Shown piece by piece: positions 51,599 through 64,000 of a stretch of 64,000 nt of DNA. The notes under the pieces are model-generated. The model saw nothing but the letters and a program-made list of their open reading frames with translations, made no database searches and was not told the DNA's origin. The DNA comes from Wolfiporia cocos (lineage: Eukaryota; Basidiomycota; Agaricomycetes; Polyporales; Phaeolaceae): contig JACCLO010000014.1 in assembly GCA_029448655.1 (NCBI GenBank), positions 1,674,001 through 1,738,000 of the forward strand. The letters are read 5' to 3'. Position 1 is the first letter of the stretch. Every line of letters begins with the position of its first letter. Made by a program: the position numbers and the translations under genes.

Positions 51599-54113
51599 TT
51601 ATCCCCTCACCACCCCCACGGTAACCTCTGCCTCCGCCTCGCCGCCATCGCCGCCCCGGGAACCGAAGTGCAGCGCGTGCGAGCAGCGCTCCCATGCCCA
51701 CTTCGTCAGGCGGAGCACCTCGTCGTCCTCCATGTCCCCTCGCACATGCAGCTCAAGTGTGACCACGAGCGACTGTGCCGGACCCTGTACTTTCGCCTCC
51801 AGTGGCGTTGTTGCGGCATGCGTATAGTTGTACTGGTCTTGCGGCAACGTCAGGTTCGGTGTGAGCTGCCATATGTGTGGCGCGGGCAGATGCAGAACTT
51901 GAGGGTGGCGTTCGATCTGTTGGAATATTTAGTAGGGTAGTGGCTTGAGGGTCGAGAAGCATACTTCACGCATGGCACGAAGGAAGGCCTCCATGCGCCC
52001 GCCTGCAAGTCCCCGTGCAGGGGATGTCTGCAGAAGGACGGCTCCTAGCGCCACAGCCGCTGAATAAGCAAGGCTGAACGTCACAATCGTCTCTAACCCC
52101 GCGAGCGCAAGGTCGAAAAACCGGTGTTGGTGACTGACGCAGATGCTCATCAGACAACAGTAGTACGAGATCTCGCGATATGCAACTCACATCGGCATAA
52201 GCGCGGGTCCGAAGAGGAGAATTAGGGAGAATGTCACAGGCGCAAGCGTGTATGGGTTTGAAAATAGATTCACCAGTCGCCGCGGATAGGTGTAGGACGA
52301 TACGAAGTAGCGATAGCGAGATGGTAGCAGGGAGATTAGCGGTGGGATATGATTGCCTGCCGCTGCAACTGACGTCAGCTCTGGACTTCCATTACCGCTT
52401 TGAATTAAACGTACTGCTGACAAGCTTAGAGTGATTGTTATACCCGAGCGCGGTCACCAGCAAGGAGATAAACGTGGCGAATAACAGCATTGCTGGAAAA
52501 TCGATGCTGCAGACCGCATTCAGCATTCTGTTTTTGTTGACAACATGCGCGTTCGAATTACTGACCCGAAAAACTCAGACACTTCGTCGCCATTATGGTG
52601 GTGGTGTCCTTCTCCTGACGCGAGGAGCAAATGTTCCACGGTCTCTTTGCATACGTAAACAGACGCAAAGATTAAGTAGACTGACTGTGCAAACGAAACT
52701 ACCGTTTCCAAACGCGCATTGCTGACTGCTGTGAGCTAGACTTCCTGAGACCACTGTTGTCACAACTCACCCAAACGACCTCCGGAATTCTGCTTTCATA
52801 CGCGGCTTCGCCAAGTATCCCGGCAAGACATGCGCCACAGCGACCCCGAAAGCGTCAAAGACAACCCAGTAACCCAGGCCAGTGCATGATAGTGACCCAA
52901 CCTGCTGAGCAGTGATCCACAACCACACACCAAGCAAAAACTGAGTACCAGCCACGCCGATCGCTTCCGCAGATATTCGAGGCAGCGGCCGCATCTTCCC
53001 TGTCAGTCCTGTCGACTTCGCGCCAAACTCACCATACAGCGCGGCGCTCTTCTCGTCAGGGGTTTGCGGGACAGGCGACATGGGCGTCCACGGGCTAACA
53101 GGAATGGGCGTAGACAGGGTGTGCAGCTGGTCTGACGGTGTCTGTTGCTGTGCGCCTGGCTCAAGGAAGGAGAAGAAGTTGTGAGAGAGCGAGTGCTTGT
53201 GATGGTGCCCGCGGCGAGACGTGCCACCCGAGGACGATGTGGACATCGGCGGCATGGCATGCGAGACAGACGACGGCGGACGCGCGCCGAATGTAAACCC
53301 TTCACGGAAGCCATCGCTAATATTGCGTTGCCCGGGTCTCGGCGACGCTGAGGGCATAGGCACGCCCTCGGGCGGGGGACTGGGGCTGAACGTGACTTCC
53401 TGGGCACCATCCTCTGCAATAGCACTGGACGGCAACGTTCCCGGACGGGGGAAGAACACCGAGAGGTTGCGCGAGTGAATGCGCGAGTGTCGGCGGGGGT
53501 GCGATTGCGATTGCGAAGACGAAGACGCGGGTAGCCAGGCGCTGATGCCGTTCTCTTTCGTATGGAGCTCCGGGGCTGTGTGTGACGAGGGGAACTTACC
53601 GGAAGGCTGAGATTGTGGAGGGAACGAGAATGACAGTGGAGATGGACTTGAGGGAGAGAACGGTCCCGAGACAGAACGCGTGCGGGAGTGAACAGAATTG
53701 CCTGGCAGTGACACAGAGTGCTGCATGCCTGGGGATTGATGTCGATGTGCAGGGAGAGACTGAGATAAGCCGTGCAGGCTCAAAGGCCTTGGAGCAGGTA
53801 TCCCGCCTCTCAGCCCTCTTAGTTGGGGCAGAGGATCCAAGTAGGGCTGTTCAGGCAGACCCTGGGACCCGTGTATAGCCAGAGGCGTGGAATTGACGCG
53901 ACTTCGGGATGGTGACGGCGAAGGCACGGTATGGCCGTTCCCATTCATCTTGAAGTCCTTTCTGAGTTCTCCCTCGTGTCCGGAAGTCTTCTCGCGCTCA
54001 GGTGGCGGCGTCTGAGCATTTGGGAAGACGAGCGCGCTGTCGTCCCCGTCCCTGCTCGACTTGCGGCGGTGCATCCGAGACCCGTTTATATGACTGCCGT
54101 TGAGGTCAGACAT
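51599..54113 (-). CDS. Cation diffusion facilitator zinc transporter (Zrg17/Msc2-like)
   Basis: Moves zinc into the endoplasmic reticulum or secretory pathway. Start MSDLNGSHINGSRMHRR at 54113; an ATG three codons earlier is possible. The first 330 residues are disordered, rich in Ser and Pro, with a histidine patch (RRGHHHKHSLSHNFFSF) typical of zinc carriers. Membrane segments follow: AVGVAGTQFLLGVWLWITAQQ, GLGYWVVFDAFGVAVAHVLPGYL, YFAQSVYLIFASVYVCKETVEHLLL (with GEGHHHHNGDE), LAPVTFSLILLFGPALM and LAGLETIVTFSLAYSAAVALGAVLLQT. The cytosolic end has SLVVTLELHVRGDMEDDEVLRLTKWAW, the usual C-terminal CDF fold, and ends EVTVGVVRG at 51599. The fungal Zrg17 type works as a heterodimer with another CDF protein; which partner this organism uses is not visible here. 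Confidence 0.85.
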
Positions 54114-54607
54114 GGTCAGCAAGACTTTTATTCCTAGATGCTAAACTCTCAGTTATCGAGAGAGCTCGCAGCTGTTTCGGTGGAACGGAGGAAGGGCGGC
54201 GAGCGAGAGCGAATGATTACGGCCGCACCCAGACACGTAGTCTTTGCACTCTTAGTTGAGCACAATGCTAAATCATTGGTTCGACGCGTAGACGCACGCG
54301 TTATACCGGTCCAAAGAGCCAGCGCAGCCAACAAGATATTATGAAAGTGTGGACTGAGATATTGCCTGGCTCCGTCGGTGCCGGTGGCACTATGGGCGCT
54401 CGTATTCGTGTCCTCTCCAAAAAGGCAAGTTCATAGGTTCGTGCGGTCTTTTCCCCTCAATGAGTGCTTGCCTTTTCAATCACAGTACCCCCCCTTAAGA
54501 TCCATATATGATCATATTAATGAGTAATCCGTTAATTCTACATAGAGTGTCTAAGATATGCCAGATCCGTATGCGTTCATAATGTAAAGCAAATGTGTTC
54601 GTAATGT
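54114..54607. other. Intergenic between the zinc transporter and the ABC transporter
   Basis: Promoter of the zinc transporter gene and 3' flank of the ABC transporter gene. No coding text is seen. Confidence 0.6.
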
Positions 54608-57600
54608 TCATGACCTGCGCGCGATGCGCTTCTTTAGCCAGCCCAGGAAGCTTCCCTGCTTGAAACGGAACAGATACGAAAATACGTATATGCAGCTAAT
54701 CTGGAGGACAATTTTACAATCAGTCGCTGCCTTCAATGAAGTACAAATGACGCTTACGTTAAACACGATGAATGCAACGAAAATGCCAAAATCTCTCCAG
54801 TGGTGCGAGTAGAAGATGTTGAAGGACTCGCTCATGAACGCGTCTGTCGTGCTGTACGCACAGTACGCGCATTCGCTGGTTGCATCGTTGTTGGTTAGGT
54901 ATCCGCCAGCCGCATCGATGTAGTTGCGCATGTACTGCAGGCAAGTCTGTCCCGAGGGAGGGTTCAAGTGCACAAGCTCGACTTCCTGACAGGTGATATT
55001 CTGGTGACCGATGGCTACAAAACACAATCAACAAACGTCACATTTGATGAACACAAGGAGACTGACCTTGTCCGAGAAGAGCTTCAATCAAGTAGGTGTA
55101 CGGTGACAAGCGATACATCCATCTCCACCATCCGAGCTCTCTGAACGGCTGAAGCACACCATCGCTATATTATCGCGTCAACTATACAGCTGATATTATA
55201 GAATGAAGGCAACTCACAATGACAACACGAAGGAGAAGAGGAAACTGAACACAAGCGCCGCGATCTCCGCATTCGGGCACATCGCTGCGACAGCCTGAGA
55301 ACGATGCCCAACGTCAGCATATCCATTCGTTTGGAGGCAAGGGGTGTGAGTGCACTGACCTGGCCGACAGTTGTGTAGTACAGCGGGAAGGCTACACCGA
55401 GCATCAAATACGTGAAACCGGCGCGGTCGGTTGGGAAGGCGACAGTCCAATACCAGCACAGGAAATATAGAGACGACCCAAGGATGTTCCAAGGGATCTC
55501 GGCGAGGATCTGTGACGTGATCAAGGCCGTCCAGCTGTACATACTGCTGTGGCGTTCACGGATCTCGTAGATCTTGCGCATGTCGAGGAAGGGCACTTGC
55601 AACTGGTTGGAGAGAGGTACACTAATGATTGTGGACATGAAGATCGCCTAGAAACAGTGTTAGTTCGGATTGCGGCGGGTGAGCATCGGCAACGTACGAA
55701 AAGCTTATTCTGTGTGCCTTGGATGCCGTCCTTGGCCTTCCAGAACGTGAATCCGATGAGAAGACCAGCAGCGATGTTGACACCCAGCTTGGCCATGAGA
55801 TACGATGGGTCACGCCAGTACGACTGAGAATTGCGCTTCAGCAGCGTGATGAGCTGGAAGCCCCACGAAGTCGGGAATGAGCTCAGCATGGCAGCGGCAA
55901 CAGGGGGGCGTTGACGGCCTTCGGTGTGAATTGCGCCAAGCTCTTGCAGAAGGTTCTGCGCTTCCTGCGACTTTTTCCAGCCGTCGTGCCAGTCAATATC
56001 GGTGCTAGCTGTGGCACCAGCGCCAATGACTTCAAGGATATACTCAGCACTAGGTCATAATTAGGAATCGCCGCTAATTGAGGAGACAACGACGTACGGG
56101 TTCTCAGCTTCACCGCATTCACGGCCACCGTTCTCCTGGAAGTAGTTGATCAGGGTAGACGACTTGCGGCCGAGGTCGCCGAAGTAGACAACTTGTCCAC
56201 CCTTGCGCAGCAACAGCAGCCTATCGAAGACCTCGAACAACTCTGCCGACGGCTGATGGATGCTGTATAGGCGCACGTATTCAGACAAAGTCAGCTCAGG
56301 GCATTGCGAATCCGCTTACGTGCAAACAATGGACTGGCCGCTGTCCGCGAGACTTCGCAGGAAACACACGATTGCCCAAGCGCTCTGAGAGTCCAGACCC
56401 GACGTAGGCTCATCCAAGAAGATCAGGGAGGGCTTCGCGACGAGCTCCACACCAATTGTAGTCCGCTTGCGATGCTCGACACCGAGGGAACCGACGATGG
56501 CGTCCGCGTAGGCTTCGAGACCACACATCTCCAGGCACTTGTCGACATACGCCTCCTTCTCCTCACGTGGAACCGACGCAGGTTGCCGGAGCAGCGCGGA
56601 GAACAGGAGTGCCTCGCGGACGGTGGCGGAAGGCAAGTGGGTGTCCATTTGCTGCACATAGCCACTGATGGAAAGTGATCAGCTACCTAGGCCGCGATGA
56701 GAGAGAGGTGTCAAAACTTACGTTTGCGAACGGAAGTCCGGAGGAAGTATCTGTCCATTCATGAGACGATCGCCGGTGACCACACCACCAGTCGTGCGCT
56801 CCGACAGGACATTGAGCAAAGTCGTCTGACAAAATATCAAGCGCCTATTAAAATACTTCTCTGGTGGAGGTGTACAGCCGCACGTACCTTCCCTGCACCG
56901 GACTCACCCATGAGCGCCGTGAGCTTTCCGGGCGCGACATATCCGGAGACATTGTCGAGCAACTTGCGCTTGCCACCGCTCACGGGAACCTCGTATGTCA
57001 GGTTCTGGAACGAGAATGTGTTCCGCTGTGCCGGCGCTTCATCCATGATCTTCTTGCGCGCCTGGTCGGAGATACCCTCGCCGTCCCTCGCGGTTATCAC
57101 GGAGCTGGTGGCAGCCTTCTCCTCATCCGCGGTTGAGACTGTCGCAACACGCGGGTTGGAGCCAGGCTTGAACAGTGTCACGGCCGAGTTGCCAGCCACA
57201 CCAGTGTTGACCTCAGTGAGCATGAGCAGGATCGAGATGAAACCAACGCCGAACACGACGACGATACCGAAGTTCTGAAATCACCTTCGTCAGGACATTA
57301 AAGACTGGGAAACATGATATCCACTCACGCGCCAGAGGTGGCTGTAGGAGTAGCCGAACGAGGCCACAACGTAGTCCATGCCATTGACGGTGGCCTGGCC
57401 AGGCTGAGAACCAATCGTGGTGCAGACTTGATTCATGATCGTTACATTCTCATAGCCTGGACCGGAGGGAACGAGCGAAGCACACTCTGCGTTGATTGAG
57501 TGGAACTCGTTGACTACGAGCGCCTCGAACCCGTACTTCAGGGGCTGTGAATGGGTTCCATCAGTAACCAGAGATGTACAATGAAGTATGCGACGCTGAC

Positions 57601-60104
57601 GTTTAGATAGGTGAGCCACCGCAGCGCCCCAATCATGTCTGGTTGCGGCAAGGTATAACCAGTGTACAGTGTCAAAATCAGGACGGAGATACCAGCAACG
57701 GCTTGTGCAGGCGCAGCGCTCTTAAACGCAGCAGCCAGCGTACGGAACCATGCCTTCATTGTGATGGTCATAGAATAGACGAAAAGAAGGAAAGTGCTGA
57801 AAACAATGTCAGTGCGCTGGACTAATGACGATAATGTAGATGCTTACAAGAACTGCCCGGGCGTTTGTTGCAAGCCAACCAAGAAATACAGCACGATGCA
57901 GAAGACAATAATTGTGACAGCCGTGATAGGAATGTCCACAAGGGTTAATGCAAGTGACTCCACGAAGGGGTGGTACATGGCCGCGCGCGAGTGCCGTTCG
58001 ACGATGGGCCGTTGGACGAAGAGCGCAGGAATTTCGGCCATGGTCGAGAGTGCCGCGAATAGAAGAGCGCTGAATACAAGTGGTTAGCAACGTAACCCTG
58101 ATCACGGATATGAGGGACCTACAAGAAGAGCACACCACCACGCGAGAAGAACGTCGCGGTCGTGTTGCTCAGCCGCAAGAAGATGGTACCGACGATGATA
58201 GCCTGGAGGACGAACGAAGCAATCTGGATGACCTGCGCACCGATCGCACCCTTGATAATCTGAACCCGGCGTAGCATGAGGGCGCGCGCCTGCATGGGGA
58301 TAGAGATGATGTAGGAGCTGTTCTTCGGGATCGTCTTCGCGTGCTCTGCCTGATGACTCTGCTTGTACATGTCCGCCTTATCAGTTTGGCCGACACAGCG
58401 TTCCTTGTACTCCTCCATGTCCTGGCGATTGATCGCGCCGATCTGGCTCTGCTTGAAGTACGCGGCAAACTCGTCCGCGGTGCGCGGGACGCGGCCGTCG
58501 AAACCGTTGCGGACGATGCGGCCGTTCGGGTCGGTCACTGCGACGAGGTAGTCTGCGGTAGTCTGCCTGTTCGCCGGCTCGTAACCCATGTCAATGAAGT
58601 ACTGGCGCGCGTTTTTCGCAGGGCCGAAGTATGCCATCTTGCCGTCGTAGATCACGCAGACCTTGTCGAAGAGCTCGTACAGCGACTCTCCGGCCTGGTA
58701 GATGGAGACGATGGTGGACACACGGCCGATGTCAGTAGCGAGCCGCAAGGCACGAACAAACTCGAGAGCCGTCGAAGCGCTATGAGAACAATTAATACCG
58801 GCTGATAGCAAAGCGAAAATTAAACGTACTCCAGTCCTCGAGTGGAGCTAAAATAAGCAACGGTAAATTACCGGAAAACACACGAGTGGGAAATTCACGT
58901 ACTTGTCCCATGAAGTCAACAGACTCCTTGCTGCGAGCACTTCACTGATCGAAACACGCTTCTTCTCTCCTCCGGAGACACCACGAATACTGGCGTCACC
59001 GACCAGTGTGTTCTTGACGTGCCGGAGACCGAAGACCGTAGCAATGATATCCACCAAAGTACGGCGATGGTCCGCACGACTCTGGTGAATACGCGTGTGC
59101 GGCGTACGCGTCTTTGCGGCAAAGTCGAGCGTCTCGCTGACCGTAAGCGTGGCGAAATGGACGTCATCCTCAGGGGAGTATTGAATGTCGCCGCGGTAGT
59201 GCTTGTGAATTTCATCCGGTGAGAATGAGTCGTAGTGCACATCTCCTTCCACCGCATAGAAGTCGCTGCGCTGGTTGGCGAGAGTCTTGAGAAGAGTACT
59301 ACATCCTGCGCCAGGACGTCCGAGGACCACTGCGTAATTGTCAGAATTGTAGAGATGAGTATAATTACCACGACCCACATAACATCTCCCCTGGCTTGAC
59401 ACATCCGTCAAAACCACTGAGAATATCGCGGACGGGTGGATGGCGAAGTTGCTTGATCGCGCTCAAGATGGAAAGCGGATTAAACATAGACCCCAGCGTA
59501 GGCTGGAATGATGCCGACGAGCCCAGTCCGACTACTCGGAGGTTCTCGAAGACAACGCCAAGTTCCCTTCGCTGGATGTCGGACTGATCGGCCCTGGAGT
59601 GTGACCAGATCAGATGGAGAAACATGTGATTCCGACCGATACACACCGCCTAATGCTCAGTTTGAGCGTTCTCTCAAAGTCAAAGGGCCCGTCGCCTGGA
59701 GCGAGCGTGGCATCTGACGGCGCCAGGGAGGGGGCTTCGGACATCCGCGTATCGTGGCGGCTGAGAGTATCGTGGCGGCTGAGAGAATCGTGGCGGCTGA
59801 GACGGTGTTGCAGCTGCTGCTGGTAATCTCTTGCAGACATTTGCGTCAACGACCGCCGCAGCTCATTAACACCCTCTGGGTCGAAATACCCAACATCGAC
59901 GTGTTGGCTATTAGGGCTGACTCGTTCGGACTCGTCTACCGCATCCTGGTCCCTATGTTCCACGTCGAGCGCTAAATGTTGCGCGGCATTGTAGAGAGCT
60001 GCATTGCCATATGCGGCCGCGATGGATGTGCCCAGAGGGATCTCGGGGAGTGCATCGTGCTCCTGGACATTCTCGAGCTGGGCGGGATCCGCGGGGGGGT
60101 CCAT
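54608..60104 (-). CDS. PDR/CDR-type ABC drug-efflux transporter (full size, ABCG)
   Basis: Plasma-membrane pump for drugs, sterols or plant toxins. Start [17 protein letters not shown] at 60104. The N-terminal 150 residues are disordered and carry a hexapeptide repeat. NBD1 has the fungal-type Walker A with Cys for Lys ([13 protein letters not shown]), signature [11 protein letters not shown] and STRGLDAST, the last largely in an 18-nt exon. TMD1 follows ([17 protein letters not shown] to [11 protein letters not shown]). NBD2 has GESGAGKTTLL, the degenerate signature [13 protein letters not shown], Walker [14 protein letters not shown] and [16 protein letters not shown]2 includes [21 protein letters not shown] and an extracellular Cys-rich loop ([23 protein letters not shown]). 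It ends [13 protein letters not shown] at 54608. The asymmetry of the two ATP sites is normal for this subfamily. About 18 introns. The substrate cannot be told. Confidence 0.95.
59751..59804 (-). repeat. Three 18-bp tandem repeats inside the ABC transporter gene
   Basis: ATCGTGGCGGCTGAGAG-type units at 59751-59768, 59769-59786 and 59787-59804 encode SRHDTL-like hexapeptides in a row in the disordered N-terminus. A unit of whole codons keeps the frame and could vary in number between strains. Confidence 0.85.
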
Positions 60105-61497
60105 GATACAAACTAGAAGGAGGGGGTAGAGTAGGATCGGGTGAAATCATTATGTCTGAGGCCACGCTTATATATCAAGTAGCGGCTAGCGTCGTAAACC
60201 AGTCCGCGATCGCGGAAGCGTGAATACCCGGCGTACTCTCACAGAGGATTGCGCGGTATCCGGCGGCAGTGTCAGCGCTCAGCAAGGCACCCGCCAATCA
60301 GGAGGAGGAACAGGGGCCAACGTACTCTCGATTAGTCAGACCCGATCTCGGAAAGCACTCGCCGTTCTCGCAATGTTGCTGACTAGCGCTCCGTTGCTGA
60401 CGACACGGGCGCATTCCCCGCGCCGTGTGTCGCATACGCCCGTACGTGTGCATCGATTACGACTAATATTGGATTTTGCTGCCGCAGCTGCAAGCCGAAG
60501 CACGCGTCTTCTATCGATTGTGCTATAGAGGTGAAGGGTATCGACCACGGACCGGACTGAGACCAGACAGGTATTTGATGCTGACGGTGAGATCGGCGAG
60601 CAATCAGCAAGACTTTCGCTTGTCTTCGGAGTGAGAAACGAAGCCGTGCTGCAGGAATGCGAGGAACTGCCTCTTTTGACAAGTTCGAAGGGCGTTGTCG
60701 GGGACCTACAGTGTCCAACAACCTCATGACCTGCTAGCTGGTCACTGTGGGCCACACTGTGTGGGAAGCCCACTCAATATGGAAATAATCTCACAGCAGG
60801 AATTCTGCAGAGTGCAACGATATTGTCAATGAACATACCCGGTACCGAGCTCATCACCCGTTACTTCCTTATCGGAAACACCCACGATAGGCTCACCGAG
60901 AATCAGTCCCTGACTGCTTTTGTGCGGCGTGATCTATCCCCGCCGGACACTTGCGCATGCCACATTAGACTATCCAAAGTTGGGTTCACGACAGAACATC
61001 CCCAGTAGTGCTAACACCTGACTCGAGCTGATTGACAGTCTGCCTCGCGCGTTTTAAATTGCTGTGGCGTAGGCTGTCCCATGGTTCACACGTTCACCTT
61101 CAGCACTTCAATCATCGTGACTGAGTTCTAATCTATGATCATCATATGTTGGCGACATGGCAATCAGGACCGCCAAGACACCTCAGTCGCGTATCGATTT
61201 TGCCCACATAAGGCCGATTCGCAGAACTTGCAGCATCAATGCGTTCCCACCAAGACAAGAACTTGAGACAACCCGGAACAGCCGCCTCATACGTCAAATC
61301 ATCATGATGGACTAACCAAGTACATTCACGCGGCAAACTACGAGACATGGCTACGCGAATGCACGACAGGAACGACACGAGTTTCACAGAGATAGAGTCT
61401 TTCGAGCTCCGCGGAAGGCAGAATCATGATATAGTCATATACCAGCACCGCCCTCATTCTCCGGGCATCGAGGCGCCCATGCAGCGCGTATCGTGAG
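60105..61497. other. Region without a supportable gene
   Basis: It includes the promoter of the ABC transporter gene. Open frames at 60336-60773 (-), 60823-61008 (+) and 61142-61387 (-) show no family pattern. No repeats or RNA genes were noticed. Confidence 0.5.
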
Positions 61498-62460
61498 TCA
61501 GTCGCAGAGCGCAATTCTCAACCGCTCGGCGCCCCGATCCTGATGGGCGCGCTCCATCACGCTAGGAGCGCGCGCGGCGTACGAGCGCTCGACAGCGTGC
61601 TGTGCCCGCTCGCGCGCCATGCGGATGTGAGTGATGCTACGTGCCAGTGCCGGGGCGATGCCACCCCGTGGCGGGCGGGGGATGGGTCGCTTGGGGGCAG
61701 GCGTGGGAGGTACAGCCACGCGCACGGGCGGGGCTGTCGCGAGGAAGGCGCCGTGGAGGGCTTGGGCGTGCAGTAATGCAGCGGTGGTGGTCGGTGAGAA
61801 GCGCAGATTCGGCGGGGGTTGCTTGTCAACGAGGGGCACCCGTGGTGGGACCGCCTGACATGCAGCCGTCACTGGCTTGTCAAGCATGGGTACGGCGGAT
61901 GCCACTACTTGGTCACTGGCATAGAGTGCCAACTGCCCTGTAGATAGGATCCGCGGCGAGGTGAGGGGCGAGACAGGCTGCGGAGACGCGGTAGGCTGAT
62001 GCGGGGTCATCAGAGAAGTTGGGATTCTCGCGGGACCGATACTCGGCGTAGATAGCGCGGATATGTCGAGCACTTCGTAAGCACTCCCATTCGCCGGCAC
62101 CCAGCCTCTGACCTCTGGGTCATTTTGCGCGATTCGAGCATATTGCCTGTAAGCTTCCTGCATCTGGGGGGCCGAGACCGCAGCGCCTTGTGTCACGGGA
62201 GATCCGGAGAGGTAATCTCGCGACAGTATGTCTGACAAGATGAAATCCAATGACATAGGGTTTGGCCGCACAATGCGCGAGTTCGACGGCGGCGAGATTA
62301 CTTCCGGCTGCTCTCTTCCAGAGCCTTCTTCTTCTGCATCCTCGGGCATGCATATAAGATCATCGAAGGCCAGGGGCTGAACGTCGTCCCATTCCGTCTT
62401 GATGATCCGCTGATACTCGAGAGAACAAAACAAAGAGGTCAGGTCGTCCGCCGTAGTCAT
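61498..62460 (-). CDS. Disordered protein of unknown function
   Basis: A start at 62460 (MTTADDLTSLFCSLEYQR) gives about 320 residues in one exon; the frame is open further upstream but that text looks non-coding. The N-terminal 90 residues may be ordered (IIKTEWDDVQPLAFDDLIC, NPMSLDFILSDILSRDYL). An alanine-rich middle and a long Pro/Ser/Thr-rich stretch follow. The end is basic (RMARERAQHAVERSYAARAP). The mix of an acidic N-terminus and a basic Arg-rich end would suit a transcription-related protein, but no domain is recognised. It lies divergent from the dehydrogenase gene. It could be expressed only under special conditions or be spurious. Confidence 0.45.
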   Translation of the reverse strand: MTTADDLTSLFCSLEYQRIIKTEWDDVQPLAFDDLICMPEDAEEEGSGREQPEVISPPSNSRIVRPNPMSLDFILSDILSRDYLSGSPVTQGAAVSAPQMQEAYRQYARIAQNDPEVRGWVPANGSAYEVLDISALSTPSIGPARIPTSLMTPHQPTASPQPVSPLTSPRILSTGQLALYASDQVVASAVPMLDKPVTAACQAVPPRVPLVDKQPPPNLRFSPTTTAALLHAQALHGAFLATAPPVRVAVPPTPAPKRPIPRPPRGGIAPALARSITHIRMARERAQHAVERSYAARAPSVMERAHQDRGAERLRIALCD

Positions 62461-63167
62461 GGAGCGCAGAGCAGTAGAGCTTGAAGAGAAATGTCTCGGG
62501 TACTGCCTGGACCAAGGGGTATCCGAGTTGGCATGGTATGCATCTTGCAGACAGCATAGGTGGTGGCTGACAGCTTGATAGCAGTCAGCCAGTCCCACTG
62601 TACATGAGTCGATCAGGGATAATAGAATGAGAATGAATAGGACATACATGTTAACAGCACAACAATATGACATACTACAAACTCCCAGTGCGCGGTGGAT
62701 ATCGCCAGACCACAGCGTCGATCTTCTGCCTGCCAGCAATGGTCAAAACGTGCCTTCGGAGGGACCTGGACGCCAGTGGTAATTTGATTCAATTGATAGG
62801 ATCTATCGCGGCCGCAGACCGATGTTATGTTGTGATGAGTACAACTTTGCTTCAGACCAGCATTCACTGTGAACACCGCTCCAAGTTTGCAGAGCAGACT
62901 GAGCGTCCACCGGCGCCTGTGCGCCATCCCCACATGGAACGCGCCCACGTGACCGCGTCTCGACGATGTGGCAAAGTTATGACGTCGCGTGATGGAGAAC
63001 GCGTCATGACAAGCCTCGATGTGTCAGAAACGCCGAAGTACACAAAACGTCACTGCAGGCCGCAACATTGATCCAGCACAATATAAACTCTCTGCAAGAC
63101 GATGAAAGCCGCACTCAGCTTTCTCTCCCCTTCGGCTCACACACAGACTTCAGATCACACCGACAGC
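62461..63167. promoter_or_regulatory. Divergent promoter region with CRE-like and TATA motifs
   Basis: It separates the minus-strand unknown gene from the plus-strand dehydrogenase gene. TATAAA lies at 63082-63087, about 80 bp before the chosen dehydrogenase start. Several TGACG/CGTCA-type motifs (for example TTATGACGTCGCG near 62977-62989 and GCGTCATGAC near 63001) resemble CRE/ATF-type stress sites. Their role is inferred only from their sequence. Confidence 0.45.

Positions 63168-64000
<833 letters not shown>

Noticed and set aside
63102..63104. Earlier in-frame ATG for the dehydrogenase
   Set aside because: It lies about 20 nt after TATAAA, probably before the transcript start, and would add 22 residues not typical of the family.

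Overview
The window looks like nuclear DNA of a filamentous basidiomycete, probably an Agaricomycete; the species cannot be named from it. Genes are broken by many short introns (about 45-65 nt, GT...YAG), lie close together on both strands, and include typical fungal families: a myosin-motor chitin synthase, a PDR-type ABC transporter, secreted acid phosphatases, a multicopper oxidase and a BAH-PHD protein. I see no CRISPR array and no functional tRNA or rRNA gene.

Layout. 1-2180 has no gene I can support, only a decayed duplicate of the 3' end of the neighbouring gene and a GC-rich hairpin. 2181-3414 (-) is a purine nucleoside phosphorylase. 3663-19970 is a nested pair of related Ty3/gypsy LTR retrotransposons. 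Element A (372-bp LTRs, target duplication GGCAA) carries element B (373-bp LTRs, target duplication GAGTA) inside its 5' LTR. Both are chromoviruses with one very long Gag-Pol frame: Gag, a dUTPase, protease, reverse transcriptase, RNase H, integrase, a chromodomain-like segment and a further C-terminal domain of unknown function. Both carry an 11-nt primer site complementary to the predicted 5' end of their own RNA, so self-priming is likely. Each frame is broken by TGA stops at different positions. 20655-21584 is a solo LTR of a distant relative with intact 5-bp target duplication, and 21795-22145 is a tRNA-like SINE with a 15-bp target duplication.

22.4-32.6 kb is a looser region: a small beta-trefoil lectin-like gene, an unrecognised multi-exon gene, a BAH-PHD chromatin-reader gene, an unrecognised nuclear-type protein and a short cysteine-rich protein.

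32.6-64.0 kb is ordinary gene-dense euchromatin: chitin synthase with myosin head (-), two tandem acid phosphatases (-), membrane-anchored multicopper oxidase (-), PP2A activator PTPA (-), SURF6/Rrp14-like ribosome-biogenesis protein (+), cation-diffusion-facilitator zinc transporter (-), PDR ABC transporter (-), a disordered unknown protein (-) and the 5' part of a short-chain dehydrogenase/reductase (+) that runs off the end. Most of these genes act independently. The acid phosphatase pair and the oxidase together suggest work at or outside the cell surface, and the chitin synthase, zinc transporter and ABC pump are membrane functions of hyphal growth and homeostasis.

The most unusual object is the dUTPase-bearing, self-primed, nested chromovirus pair.
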